From Nothopassalora personata (lineage: Eukaryota; Ascomycota; Dothideomycetes; Mycosphaerellales; Mycosphaerellaceae): 64,000 bases of DNA. Each line of letters begins with the position of its first letter. Position 1 is the stretch's first letter. The notes under the pieces are model-generated. The model was not told where the DNA came from. It did no database searches and was given only the letters and a program-made list of their open reading frames with translations. Shown here piece by piece: positions 1-8,906 of this stretch. The DNA is taken from NCBI GenBank assembly GCA_033816765.1, contig CM066288.1:2542001-2606000 (forward strand). The letters run 5' to 3'. The position numbers were made by a program, and so were the translations under genes.

Positions 1-2
1 CT

Positions 3-317
3 CAGCTTGCCTTTCGAGGTGCTGGAGGGCGGGCCCAGTTCAAAGGTGTTGTGGGCAATTTGGATGTTTGGGTATTTGGGGTTCACTGCCAAGTGGACAT
101 GTTCATCTCCTCGGATCCAAACTCGCCAACAATCCTAGGACGTCCGTGGGCCCGCAAGGTGCGGCTCACTGCCCGTAACTGCGATGATGGTTCATGGGAG
201 GGGACTATTGCCAGCCGCAAAGGTGAAAGTGTCATGTTTACTGCCCTAGTTGGCTCGGACAGGTGCAAAACCCTTCAGGAACTATTGAAAGCGTCGGGAA
301 ATGGAATGGTGGGTTGA
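3..317 (+). CDS. C-terminal end of gag/retropepsin frame (truncated by window edge)
   Basis: The frame is open from the window start to a stop at 315-317. It contains PTILGRPWARK near codon 40, which resembles the conserved ILG-x-PW segment at the C-terminal side of retrotransposon aspartic proteases. The catalytic DTG/DSG motif must lie upstream of the window. The pol frame opens at 227, so the two frames overlap by about 90 nt with pol in the -1 frame, the usual layout for -1 frameshifting of pol. I found no canonical X-XXY-YYZ slippery heptamer in the overlap, so the mechanism is open. Assignment as protease is moderately confident. Confidence 0.55.
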   Translation, partial: QLAFRGAGGRAQFKGVVGNLDVWVFGVHCQVDMFISSDPNSPTILGRPWARKVRLTARNCDDGSWEGTIASRKGESVMFTALVGSDRCKTLQELLKASGNGMVG

Positions 318-3300
318 GTTACGGCGCTCAACCCACCGATTTGCTAAAGCCGGGTTTGACAAAATCAGTGAGGTTCTCGCACTATCTCGGAGAAACCTCG
401 GACTTTGATTTGCCGGTCCCGGGACCGGTAAATAGCTATAGTGAGGAAAACGGATACGACCACGACACGACGCATCTGCAGGAACCCGGCAAGGCTCTAA
501 CGCCTAGCAACCATTCAGCTCACTTATTGGGATTGCTTAGGACTGCTGTAGCAAAGGAACGAGTTGCAGAAATTGGAACAGGCGCGTTTGAGGGAGATTC
601 TATTGCTAACGTTTATTCAGTTCAAGGGGACTGGCCCTCCGAGATCCTGAGACAATCTGCATTGAATGCTCAGGCACGGAAGCAACAAGCAGGCCTACAT
701 ATAGCTAACATTAGGATGCCGCAGGTCTTCACGATGTACAAGCGTAAGGCGGACAAGAAAAAGCCAGTGGACGCGAGCGTTCACGAACGCCCAGAATCAC
801 GAGTTGAGGGAGATATGGAATGGAAGCGCAGGGCACTGTACCTGGAATCCAAGATGCCTGAAGGACAAGGTCCGTTTGATGGGAAGTACTTGACTAAGAA
901 ATTCTCAAGTATTGAGCGAGGTAGCCGGATCACTCCAGAACGACTTACCTCAATCAAGGTTGGCATCAAGCTATTGCCAATGGAAAGGGCCTTATTCGAT
1001 GAGATGCTCTACAACCGGGAGGCAGTCCTCGCTTGGGATTTCAGTCACATGAGGCAAATTAGGCACGACGTCGTGCCACCTCAGAAGATCAACACGGTCC
1101 CTCATAGGCCATGGCAGGCACGCCCTATCCGGTTGCACCCAAGTCTTAGGGCAATTGTTGAGCGCATGATTAGAGCCCGGATCAAGAATAACATCCTAGA
1201 ATACTCACAAGGGGCTTATTCCAATAGCTGGTTCCTGGTCGCAAAGAAGGTTGATGCCTCTGGAAGCGATGTGCCATATCGGTTGATCAACTCAGCTGTG
1301 CTCCTGAATGAGGTTACTATGCGCGATGCTAACATTCCACCGGACACGGATAGCTTCTCAGAGGATTTTGCCGGGTGCCGAGTCGCTTCACTTGTGGACC
1401 TGTTTTCAGGTTATGATCAGATTACTTTGGATGAGTCCTGCCGGGACTTAACAGCCTTCATGACCCCTCTTGGCCTAGTACGCAACACGACTCTGCCTCA
1501 AGGAGCTACCAATTCAGTTGCTCAGTTCGTGCGTGCGGTAACAAAGATTCTGCTTGATCATATCTCGCATCGAGCGAAGCCGTTTCTCGATGACATCGGT
1601 ATTAAGGGACCAACTGAGGACTATGGGAATGCCGAACTAGAGCCTGGGTTGAGAAAATGGGTCGTTGAGCACATCGTTTCCCTGGATCTGGTTCTTGCTG
1701 ACCTGGAAAGAGCTGGTGCGGTAGTTGCTGGAGGCAAATCCCAATGGTTATACGAAAAGCTCAAGATTGTTGGGTACGTTACTGGCCCGGATGGTCGCTA
1801 TCCTGACCCAAAGGTTGTGGCCAAGATCCTGGATTGGCCTACGCCTACCTGTATCAAGGAGGTCCGCACCTATGTGGGGCTGTGTGTGTACTTCCGGATA
1901 TGGATTCCCTGGTTCGTTATCATCGCTCGACCGATGTACAAACTGCTGAAGAAGGACGCCGAGTTCACCTGGACAGAAAATGAGCAGTTCTCAAAAGAAG
2001 AGGTTGCTAGGTACCTTGTGCAGGCTCCAGCCTTAGTTACCCTCTGCTACTCACCTGGTGCTGGGTCCATCTTTGTCTCAGTTGATGCTAGCGGCACTGG
2101 ATGGGGATGTATCGTTTCTCAAGAATCAATGGACAGTACCCGACGGCGTCACCCGGTGCGGTATGAGAGTGGAATCTGGAGCGCGTCAGAATCCAGATAT
2201 GATGCTGGGAAGCGGGAATGCCTTGGGGTCCTTAAGGGGCTTAAGAAGATCCAGAGATATATCACTGGCGTTGATTTTGTCCTTGAGGTTGATGCCAAGA
2301 CACTTGTATGGCAGCTTAACCGGCCGGCTTCGGACCTGCCAAACTCGGCAATGGCCCGGTGGGTCGCATGGATCAGGTTGTTCACGTTCGAGGTAAAGCA
2401 CGTTGCGGGGACTAGACACACTGGCCCAGATGCCCTGTCTCGAAGGCCCTCTACACCTCAAGAACCCAGGAAAGCTGACGAAGACGAAGTCGACCAGATG
2501 ATTGATGATAAGCTGTTCAGGTACCCGGAGCCGGTCGACACCTATCCAGTTGAAATCCAGAAAACACGACATCTCGGGGACCAATATTCTGAGGGCTCTC
2601 AGCAGCTTGCTCAGGTTATAGAAACCAGGACCCGGCCCGATGGTGTTACCCGTGCTGAGTACCGGCGGCTGGTGAAGAAGAGCGTCAACTTCTTTGTCCG
2701 AGACCAATTGCTGTTCTTCCAGAAGCGCCGAGGAGCACCGTTGCAACTTGTGATTGACGATGATGAGGCTCAGAAGGAGATCGTCATAGAATGCCATGAA
2801 AGACACGGTCATCGCAGCGCTGAGGTCGTGTACAACCTTATTTCCGATCGGTATTACTGGGACGGGTGCTTCGCCGATGTCTCTGCGTGGGTTCGAAGTT
2901 GTGCTCCTTGTAGGTTTCGCGAAGGCAACCAGCGCGCTGGCGAGCTTCACTCATCGAGCCCTCAGGTCATTGGTGAGAAGTGGTACTCGGACCCCGTCCA
3001 GGTGCACAAAAATGGATACCTCCTAGTTGCGCGCGAAGCACTCAGCAACTGGATCGAGGCTAGAGTGACAAGGGCACCTCCCAGCTCGAAGACAGTTGCC
3101 AAGTTTCTATACGAAGATGTCTTCTGTAGGCACGGCTGCTGTGCTGAAATTGTGCTTGATAACGCTACGGTTCATGCGGCTGAGGTTGAGCGGTTGCTCG
3201 TAGGACTTGGTGTTCGAAGGATCCGAATATCACCGTACCATCCGCAGTCTAATGCTCCGGTCGAGGTTGGGCACCGTCCGATTCTTGCAGCGTTAGCAAA

Positions 3301-4084
3301 GCTTACAAGGAACACATACCGCGGATGGGAGCAATGGGTACCCGCTGTGTTATGGGCTGATAGGACCACGACCTGTCGTACTACTGGAATGACGCCGGCT
3401 CAGGTCCTGTATGGCCATCGCACGATTCTGCCAATTGAGGTTGAGTACCCGACGTGGGCGAATTATCAATGGGGATCGGTGAGAACGACTGAGGACCTGC
3501 TTGCCATACGTGCGCGTCAACTCCAGGCTCGAGACCTTAGTTTGGAAGAGCTGCATGCTCGAAGGAAGCGACTAAGAGAACTTAGCAAGGACTACTTCGA
3601 TTCTCACCGAAATGTTGACTTTGCTGGTTTCCAGAAGGGCGACCTTGTCATGAGGTTCGACAAGCCATATAAGGATGACTTCTCACGCAAGATCGGTTAC
3701 CGATGGCAAGGTCCATATCGGGTGTCCAGTGTCTCCAGGAAGTTTGGTACCTATATTCTTGAGGAACTTGATGGCACGCCAATGAAGGGAGTTCAGGCAC
3801 GAGAAAACCTTAAGCTAGTTCCAGAGCTTCGCCCGGATAACATAGGAGTACCAGGCCTGGATGATGGGATCGATCTCGTAATGGGGGAGGGAGAAGTCGC
3901 TGATAGCGAAGACAGCAGTGATTCGAACGAGATCGAGCCCATCGCCGACGAAGACGTGCTACCTGTAGGAATTGACGAAAGGGGATCGTATCCTGAACCG
4001 GAATCCAAGAAGCTATGGGTCAGGCCTCATGACCTTTCTGCAGCCGAAATTTCACAGTTCAGCAGGATCGAGGCTGAGAACTAA
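263..4084 (+). CDS. pol: Ty3-like pol polyprotein: RT, RNase H, integrase
   Basis: 1273 codons from the first possible start (a GTG); the frame is open from 227, so translation probably enters by frameshifting and not at this codon. The reverse transcriptase has motif A VDLFSGYDQ near residue 378 and motif C FLDD near residue 441, instead of the usual YxDD. The RNase H begins at VDASGTGWG near 607. The integrase has an HHCC zinc module (two His near 845, CAPC near 879). Its DDE core has Asp near 910, Asp near 966 and Glu near 1000. The tail is acidic, and no chromodomain was recognised. There is no internal stop, so the enzyme could be functional. Codons 51-56 lie in a 16-bp palindrome that recurs elsewhere in the element. 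Confidence 0.9.
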   Translation: MQNPSGTIESVGKWNGGLSYGAQPTDLLKPGLTKSVRFSHYLGETSDFDLPVPGPVNSYSEENGYDHDTTHLQEPGKALTPSNHSAHLLGLLRTAVAKERVAEIGTGAFEGDSIANVYSVQGDWPSEILRQSALNAQARKQQAGLHIANIRMPQVFTMYKRKADKKKPVDASVHERPESRVEGDMEWKRRALYLESKMPEGQGPFDGKYLTKKFSSIERGSRITPERLTSIKVGIKLLPMERALFDEMLYNREAVLAWDFSHMRQIRHDVVPPQKINTVPHRPWQARPIRLHPSLRAIVERMIRARIKNNILEYSQGAYSNSWFLVAKKVDASGSDVPYRLINSAVLLNEVTMRDANIPPDTDSFSEDFAGCRVASLVDLFSGYDQITLDESCRDLTAFMTPLGLVRNTTLPQGATNSVAQFVRAVTKILLDHISHRAKPFLDDIGIKGPTEDYGNAELEPGLRKWVVEHIVSLDLVLADLERAGAVVAGGKSQWLYEKLKIVGYVTGPDGRYPDPKVVAKILDWPTPTCIKEVRTYVGLCVYFRIWIPWFVIIARPMYKLLKKDAEFTWTENEQFSKEEVARYLVQAPALVTLCYSPGAGSIFVSVDASGTGWGCIVSQESMDSTRRRHPVRYESGIWSASESRYDAGKRECLGVLKGLKKIQRYITGVDFVLEVDAKTLVWQLNRPASDLPNSAMARWVAWIRLFTFEVKHVAGTRHTGPDALSRRPSTPQEPRKADEDEVDQMIDDKLFRYPEPVDTYPVEIQKTRHLGDQYSEGSQQLAQVIETRTRPDGVTRAEYRRLVKKSVNFFVRDQLLFFQKRRGAPLQLVIDDDEAQKEIVIECHERHGHRSAEVVYNLISDRYYWDGCFADVSAWVRSCAPCRFREGNQRAGELHSSSPQVIGEKWYSDPVQVHKNGYLLVAREALSNWIEARVTRAPPSSKTVAKFLYEDVFCRHGCCAEIVLDNATVHAAEVERLLVGLGVRRIRISPYHPQSNAPVEVGHRPILAALAKLTRNTYRGWEQWVPAVLWADRTTTCRTTGMTPAQVLYGHRTILPIEVEYPTWANYQWGSVRTTEDLLAIRARQLQARDLSLEELHARRKRLRELSKDYFDSHRNVDFAGFQKGDLVMRFDKPYKDDFSRKIGYRWQGPYRVSSVSRKFGTYILEELDGTPMKGVQARENLKLVPELRPDNIGVPGLDDGIDLVMGEGEVADSEDSSDSNEIEPIADEDVLPVGIDERGSYPEPESKKLWVRPHDLSAAEISQFSRIEAEN
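413..428. repeat. 16-bp palindrome CCGGTCCCGGGACCGG inside pol
   Basis: Perfect palindrome, identical to the cores at 4231-4246 and 8809-8824 and one base different from 8346-8361. The flanks (TTTG on the left, TAAAT on the right) also resemble those of the other copies. It lies within the pol reading frame. Confidence 0.85.
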
Positions 4085-4685
4085 TCAGTTGGCAATGGCG
4101 TACGGAGTTCACTTCCCTTAGGCATGTGTTGCGCATGCCCTTCAGTTTGTTAAGCCGATTCGGTTATCTGGACTTCACTTCATGGGGTGTTCTTGCCTTG
4201 GTTGGACCTCAGTTAGTAGAGTCACATTTACCGGTCCCGGGACCGGTAAATCGGATCACGTGACAGCGTGGCATGCCCCCTGCCGAATGCTCACCTAGGT
4301 GGTCACCAGCACTGGTTTTCGGTCACATGCAGGGCCATCGGACCTTCAGTGTGATCTCAATGGCACTGCTCTTGCCACTTATGAGACCGGTCTCGGCGCT
4401 GCTGCCTTGCAACGGTCACAGGGACATACGCTGAGAGGCATCCTTAAGCGCAGCTCTCTGCCTGCTACTTCCTCTCTTTTTCTTCAAACACTAGCACCAT
4501 CACCAGAACCACCAACACATCCACCTACCACCACACATCAGACGGTTCTCTGGCCTCTCTCTCTTCACGACCTTGACCTTCAAAGCCCACCCCGATACCA
4601 AGCTTTCAAAGCTTACCAACACTCCAGAGTGGCACCACGAGATAGCCAGCTCTTACGATCTCACTGATAGTGAATCCTAGTTATC
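4085..4685 (+). other. Intergenic region between pol and the downstream ORF
   Basis: No convincing gene. It holds the palindrome and CACGTG module at 4226-4264 and, at about 4455-4560, a pyrimidine-rich stretch followed by CAAACAC and CA-rich sequence. That resembles fungal core promoters and 5' leaders, so the ORF at 4686 may have its own promoter. A 122-codon frame at 4299-4667 has low-complexity composition and is not called. Confidence 0.5.
4226..4264. promoter_or_regulatory. 26-bp palindrome next to a CACGTG box
   Basis: Positions 4226-4251 form a perfect 26-bp palindrome around the core CCGGTCCCGGGACCGG. Positions 4255-4264 read ATCACGTGAC, which fits the RTCACRTG site bound by Cbf1-type bHLH proteins. 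The module lies about 420 bp upstream of the ORF at 4686. The same pair of motifs is in the terminal repeat at 8328-8361. A regulatory role is inferred from recurrence and symmetry. Confidence 0.5.
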
Positions 4686-6698
4686 ATGGCTTCAGCTGGT
4701 CCATCGTCACGCCCGGCTGGCTCGAGCACAGCGCTCACTAGCACTGTTACTGGGCTCACCCGCCCACCTCAGACCTTGTTCGAGTCCCTTCGCTTGCCGG
4801 ACAACGTCAAGCATGTCCTTGCCAACACGAACACGCCGAAGTCCGCCGCTAATGTCATGTTCCGAGAGCTCAGTCCTCAGAAGCGGGTTGAGGTGTTGAA
4901 GGACTTCTGCAAGGGCTTCGAGAAGGTGTTCGAAGACTGCTCCGTCTGGGTTGACCTGTTTTTCGAGGAAGTTGAGAGCGGCATGGGCAAGACCTACCAG
5001 GATGAATTCCTTGGTAACAGGAAGCTCGATGTCTTGTTTCCCATCGTCGGCAAGATTCGCAAGACCGGTTCAGAGATTCGTAACCGAGAGAGGACTCTTC
5101 GCGCCACGCTTACCCGCCACTGGCCACAGCAGATGGACAACAAGATTCTTGATCGACGCGTCATCTCCGAGCTTTGCAGCACTGACAGTGGGCGCCGCCA
5201 GTTCACGGCCTTCATCAACAAGTACCCAGACTACAGCAAGGCTGTTGGCAGAATTCAGAGGGCATTGATCTGGCGTATGAGGATCGGCCGCAAGGGCATA
5301 GATCGCAAGCGAATTCTGGAGCCTGGTGATCTTACCCGGTGCGACAGGGAGGCTGAAGCACGCAGCATTGATCCGCAGTCGGCTGAGAGCAGGGAGATCA
5401 TCAGAAGACACCGCCTAGCCGTCTATGAGGATGGCCTTCCATACTTCATGGAGGGTACTATCACTGAGAAGTCCGCGTCCCCAGAGGACAGCACAGGTCA
5501 ACCTGGACCATCTGGCCAGCAACAGACTCAGCCACCACCGGGTGGCAAAGGCAAAGGACGTGCAAAGACTACCACGCCAACTCCACCAGCCTCTACCCAG
5601 CCTGCAGTCCCATCGAGAGGCGGTCGCAAGTCGAGTCGACTTGAGCAGCTCCGCATGAGCGAGAGCATAGGTGAGGGCATGACTGCGCCTGCTCAATCCT
5701 CGCCTAACCGAACGCTGGACGGCGCACCCATACGCGAAGGCAGTCCGCTGGGTACACCGGTTGGCACCCCACGATCCACTCCGGCCCTGACTGAGGGTGG
5801 CAATCCGATACTCACCATGTCACCTTCGGCTGTGATCAGGGATGTATCAGTCTTCAAGGATCAGATCCTGCAGGAAGACGAGACCCTCCGGATCAAGCGC
5901 GCCAACTGCACCTGCAATGAGCGGTACTGTGGCATCAAGTTCAGGAACTCGATTGATGTGGATGGCATTGACTGGCTACCTGAGCACCGGATGGCGGGCC
6001 TTGAGATGCTCGAATATGCGGTCTCGCAGGTTCTTGAGAGGGATGGCAAGGTTAGCGCTGTGATGTGCGATCAGCATGTCCGAGATTTCTGCCACAAGGC
6101 CCTCCACTTCGTCACGAATCCCGGTATCACCACCAATACCCTGTGTGAGCGCGCGCTCAAGGTCCAAGACTGGCTCTTTGAAGGCAAGAGTTTTTCAGCT
6201 ATCAAGGTGAAGAATGGGTCGTGGTTTCGCCCTGACAAGCGTGGTCAGAAGACTGTCAACCCGCTTGGCTGCCTCCGTGTTCGAGGCAAAGCCGGCACCA
6301 CGAGTGGCATCGTCACGCATGCCAACTACAATCAGATCCTCGACAAATTTGGCATTGATGAAGCTGACCAAGCCGATCTCGATAGCACCGGTACCTACAT
6401 CAATGGCAACATGCTGTACTGGTACAATGACGCTGAACTAGCGCCGCGGGTTAAAACAGTCAGAGAGATGATGAGTCGAGAATTCGACGTGTACCGATGG
6501 CACCTGCGAGAGTTGAACAAGGTCAGCAACGGCGGCGTCTGCCAGAACATGTGGTATTCTCTGAGCCAACAGATCATGCGACAAGACCCCGGGCTGTGGC
6601 TCTTGCAAGTGGCGCTGCACCCTCAACACTGCACTCGGTTCATCTCCTTCCCCAGGCCTACGATTTTCAGCTTTGACAGGGCTCATCAGGGGGGGTGA
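4686..6698 (+). CDS. Unrecognised 670-residue retroelement-associated ORF
   Basis: It starts at ATG 4686 in a good context (ATCATGG). The N-terminus is Ser/Thr/Pro-rich, followed by a helical region (residues about 30-240, rich in charged residues). A low-complexity Gln/Pro/Gly/Lys linker follows (about 270-330), and then a Cys/His cluster: C-T-C-x4-C near residue 409 and C-D-Q-H with C-H near 461-470, possibly zinc-binding. I do not recognise the family. It lies between pol and the right terminal repeat on the same strand, the place where some LTR elements carry env or other accessory genes. No signal peptide or clear membrane helix is visible, so an envelope role is not supported. The frame ends just after a G7 run and overlaps the next ORF in the +1 frame, so the two are probably one gene. 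Confidence 0.6.
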   Translation: MASAGPSSRPAGSSTALTSTVTGLTRPPQTLFESLRLPDNVKHVLANTNTPKSAANVMFRELSPQKRVEVLKDFCKGFEKVFEDCSVWVDLFFEEVESGMGKTYQDEFLGNRKLDVLFPIVGKIRKTGSEIRNRERTLRATLTRHWPQQMDNKILDRRVISELCSTDSGRRQFTAFINKYPDYSKAVGRIQRALIWRMRIGRKGIDRKRILEPGDLTRCDREAEARSIDPQSAESREIIRRHRLAVYEDGLPYFMEGTITEKSASPEDSTGQPGPSGQQQTQPPPGGKGKGRAKTTTPTPPASTQPAVPSRGGRKSSRLEQLRMSESIGEGMTAPAQSSPNRTLDGAPIREGSPLGTPVGTPRSTPALTEGGNPILTMSPSAVIRDVSVFKDQILQEDETLRIKRANCTCNERYCGIKFRNSIDVDGIDWLPEHRMAGLEMLEYAVSQVLERDGKVSAVMCDQHVRDFCHKALHFVTNPGITTNTLCERALKVQDWLFEGKSFSAIKVKNGSWFRPDKRGQKTVNPLGCLRVRGKAGTTSGIVTHANYNQILDKFGIDEADQADLDSTGTYINGNMLYWYNDAELAPRVKTVREMMSREFDVYRWHLRELNKVSNGGVCQNMWYSLSQQIMRQDPGLWLLQVALHPQHCTRFISFPRPTIFSFDRAHQGG

Positions 6699-7590
6699 TG
6701 CGAACACCATGGTGCAGCATGCTGGGGTCGACTTGAACCTCGAAATTGAAAACTACTGGACTAGCAACCGGCTCAACATGCTGTACTCTCTTGACTCAGA
6801 GGGCACCAGTGGGCCGGAGTTTTTACACGGTTTTCATAAGCAAGGGAATGCTGCAGAGTTCATCCAGTGGTGCCAGATCAACGACTGCATAGAAGACGGC
6901 CGATTTAAGCGTTTCTTCTCGGTTGGGGTTCAGAATTACCTGAGCAAGAACAGCATCAGCTGGTTCAGAGAGGACCTAAGCGCTGGGCAAATGCGGGTGA
7001 CCACTGCAGGCGTTCCAATGAGGCAGGCCGCACACAAGAAGACGCTGCGTCAGATTGACCCTTGCTTTATCGCGATCCGCGACGATGACTATCTTGAACT
7101 CCAGAGAAGCTGGAGCATGCACCAGGTGATGGACCTCCATCGTGACTTCAAGACGCCAAGTGAGAGCGCTGCAGGGTTTGAGTATCGACGCCCAGTACCT
7201 GGCCATCCTTTCCCTGCGGCCGTACACCTCAGTGGCATCAGCCCCCTGTCCGATGCCCTAGCGGGTTTGAAGTCCTGGAACGACAACGAAGTCATCCTTG
7301 ATGCTAGAAGGTGGCTTGATGCTGCGGTCCGCCCAGACTCGGAGCTCTTCCACAAGAAGATGCATGAATGGCGCGTCCGAGCTGTGAAGTTGATGGACAA
7401 GCAGCTCAGCTTGGTCACTGCTCTCGAGCAGATGTGCTTCACAAGCGAAGGGCGTGATGAGAACGTCTTCCGCAACTACCATGGGAACTTCACCAACCAG
7501 CCACTTGGGGACGCGTCTAGTGAGATTGGTGTTGGCCACGACAACGAGTGGGTCTGGACAAAGGAGTTGTGTGAGAATGAGTGGAACTGA
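6673..7590 (+). CDS. Unrecognised ORF, probable C-terminal half of the 4686 ORF
   Basis: The open frame (first possible start is a TTG at 6673; first ATG at 6709) overlaps the end of the preceding ORF by 26 nt. The overlap contains seven consecutive G (6689-6695), and one G fewer would fuse the two frames into a product of about 970 residues. The frame break could be a homopolymer sequencing error, a disabling indel or programmed frameshifting. Possible introns I tested here did not restore the frame. The sequence is globular-looking, rich in Trp, Asp and Arg, and not recognised. It ends at 7590, about 420 bp before the terminal-repeat unit. Confidence 0.5.
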   Translation: MTGLIRGGDANTMVQHAGVDLNLEIENYWTSNRLNMLYSLDSEGTSGPEFLHGFHKQGNAAEFIQWCQINDCIEDGRFKRFFSVGVQNYLSKNSISWFREDLSAGQMRVTTAGVPMRQAAHKKTLRQIDPCFIAIRDDDYLELQRSWSMHQVMDLHRDFKTPSESAAGFEYRRPVPGHPFPAAVHLSGISPLSDALAGLKSWNDNEVILDARRWLDAAVRPDSELFHKKMHEWRVRAVKLMDKQLSLVTALEQMCFTSEGRDENVFRNYHGNFTNQPLGDASSEIGVGHDNEWVWTKELCENEWN

Positions 7591-8011
7591 GTGGTTGGTG
7601 CGGGTTTATGGGCTCCTGGTTTCTGGTTGATTTCCGGCTACAGCTGTAGCCTATGGGTTTCTGGTTCTGATTCTGGTTCTGGTTCTGGTTGATGCTTCGG
7701 GTACGGGTGCTTCTGGTCCTTAGATCTTACTTGTTTCTTATGGTCACTTATCTTCCCTTGACTCACTTTCTGGCCACGCGATGGACTCGTCTTTGGATTT
7801 ATCAGGTTACTGGTACTGACACTCACTTGTCTCATGAATGGCGCTTGCATTGTTCGACCATCTGGCCTGTTCGATTGATGCTGACATAGCTGCCCAACCC
7901 CTCGCCAGTCTCGTGGCATACGTCAACGCAGTGCGACGGGCGCGAGTCGCGGATTATTGACGTCACCATCACGGATTGCCTGACATCTTGTATGTCAAGC
8001 TGAATGGTAGG
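7591..8011 (+). other. 3' non-coding part of the retroelement
   Basis: It contains a TTCTGG-type short tandem repeat (about 7660-7695) and a perfect 16-bp palindrome GGCTACAGCTGTAGCC at 7636-7651. No gene is seen; open frames here reflect the tandem repeat. Confidence 0.5.
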
Positions 8012-8440
8012 CCCGGGCTTACTGCTTTGGAACCTGAGGACAGGTTCGTAATGGGGGAGGATATATTGACGACTAATGGGTTGTGTTGACCTTGGGTTTG
8101 GGTTTGGGAAGGGGTCCCTTGGGTCCAACTTGCCCAAATTCATTTAGGTTTGATTGGACATTTGGGCAAGCCAGCAGGACCTGGTATGGCCACTGAGATA
8201 TATACTGCGCAGTTGAGTATTGTAAGCGTGGCATCAAGGCAACAATTCAATTCATACCTCTCGAGTAGAGGGTATAGGGGTTTAGGGTCCGCCAATCCTC
8301 TTGTTTTATCTGGCTACTGCGCTGCTCGTCACGTGACCTGATTTCCCGGTCCCAGGACCGGCAAATACCCCTGCTTACGCAAGCACCGCTCCATACCACC
8401 ACAACTCGGACAGGCCTACATAGGGTGGTTGGTAGACATT
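8012..8440 (+). repeat. Terminal-repeat unit, intact copy (purine tract plus LTR candidate)
   Basis: The unit runs from CCCGGGCTTACTG to a GGTAGACATTA end and is repeated in RIP-mutated form at 8485-8906. The purine tract TGGGGGAGGA at about 8050-8060 is a plausible second-strand primer directly upstream of an LTR. The LTR probably starts within the next 40 bases (candidate TG starts at 8070 or 8092) and ends near GACA at 8438. The borders are uncertain. Confidence 0.55.
8328..8361. promoter_or_regulatory. CACGTG box plus 16-bp palindrome in the terminal repeat
   Basis: GTCACGTGAC lies at 8328-8337 and the near-perfect palindrome CCGGTCCCAGGACCGG at 8346-8361, 8 bp apart. The mutated neighbouring copy keeps the palindrome intact (8809-8824) but has GTTACGTGAC (8791-8800), a C-to-T change. 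Location in the LTR candidate suggests a transcription-factor platform (inference). Confidence 0.45.
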
Positions 8441-8484
8441 ACTACCTTAGCTTATAGCGACTAACTACGCTACCTATGGTACCC

Positions 8485-8906
8485 GGGCTTACTGCTTTAG
8501 AACCTAAGGACAGGTTCGTAATAGGGGAGGATATATTAACGACTAATAGGTTATATTAACCTTAGGTTTAGAGGGGGTCCCTTAGGTCTAACTTGCCCTA
8601 ATTTCATTTAGGTTTAATTGGACATTTAGGTAAGCTAGTAGGACCTAGTATAGCTATTAAGATATATACTACGCAGCTAAGCATTATAAGCGTAGCATTA
8701 AGGTAACAATTCAATTTATACCTCTCGAGTAGAGGGCATAGGGGTTTAGGTCTGCTAATCCTCTTGTTTTATCTAGCTACTACGCTACTCGTTACGTGAC
8801 CTGATTTCCCGGTCCCGGGACCGGCAAATACCCCTACTTACGTAAGCACCGCTCTATACCACTATAACTCGGATAGGCCTACATAGGATGGTTAGTAGAC
8901 ATTAAT
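8485..8906 (+). repeat. RIP-mutated copy of the 8012-8440 repeat unit
   Basis: It aligns along its whole length with 8012-8440. Differences are almost all G-to-A (TG to TA) or C-to-T, for example TTGACG to TTAACG and TTGTGTTGACC to TTATATTAACC, plus a few small indels. It is therefore a diverged, RIP-affected relative of the intact copy only 45 bp away. Confidence 0.8.

Larger units (their letters stand above)
1..8440 (+). mobile_element. Ty3-like LTR retrotransposon, right-hand part, not RIP-mutated
   Basis: The order is protease end, then RT, RNase H and integrase, then extra ORFs, then a purine-rich tract and a terminal-repeat candidate. The left LTR and most of gag lie outside the window. 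Base composition and codon use are normal and the long frames are open, in sharp contrast to the RIP-destroyed DNA starting near 8450. The right end is placed near 8440 because the non-mutated copy of the terminal repeat ends there; LTR borders and target-site duplication could not be fixed. The order RT-RNase H-integrase identifies the Ty3/gypsy class. It is either a recent arrival or a copy that escaped RIP. Confidence 0.8.

Noticed and set aside
4299..4667. 122-codon plus-strand frame between pol and the next ORF
   Set aside because: Low-complexity Ser/Pro/Thr/His composition in a pyrimidine/CA-rich leader-like region; no motif.
4686..7590. Envelope gene
   Set aside because: No signal peptide, transmembrane anchor or cleavage motif is visible; position alone is not enough.
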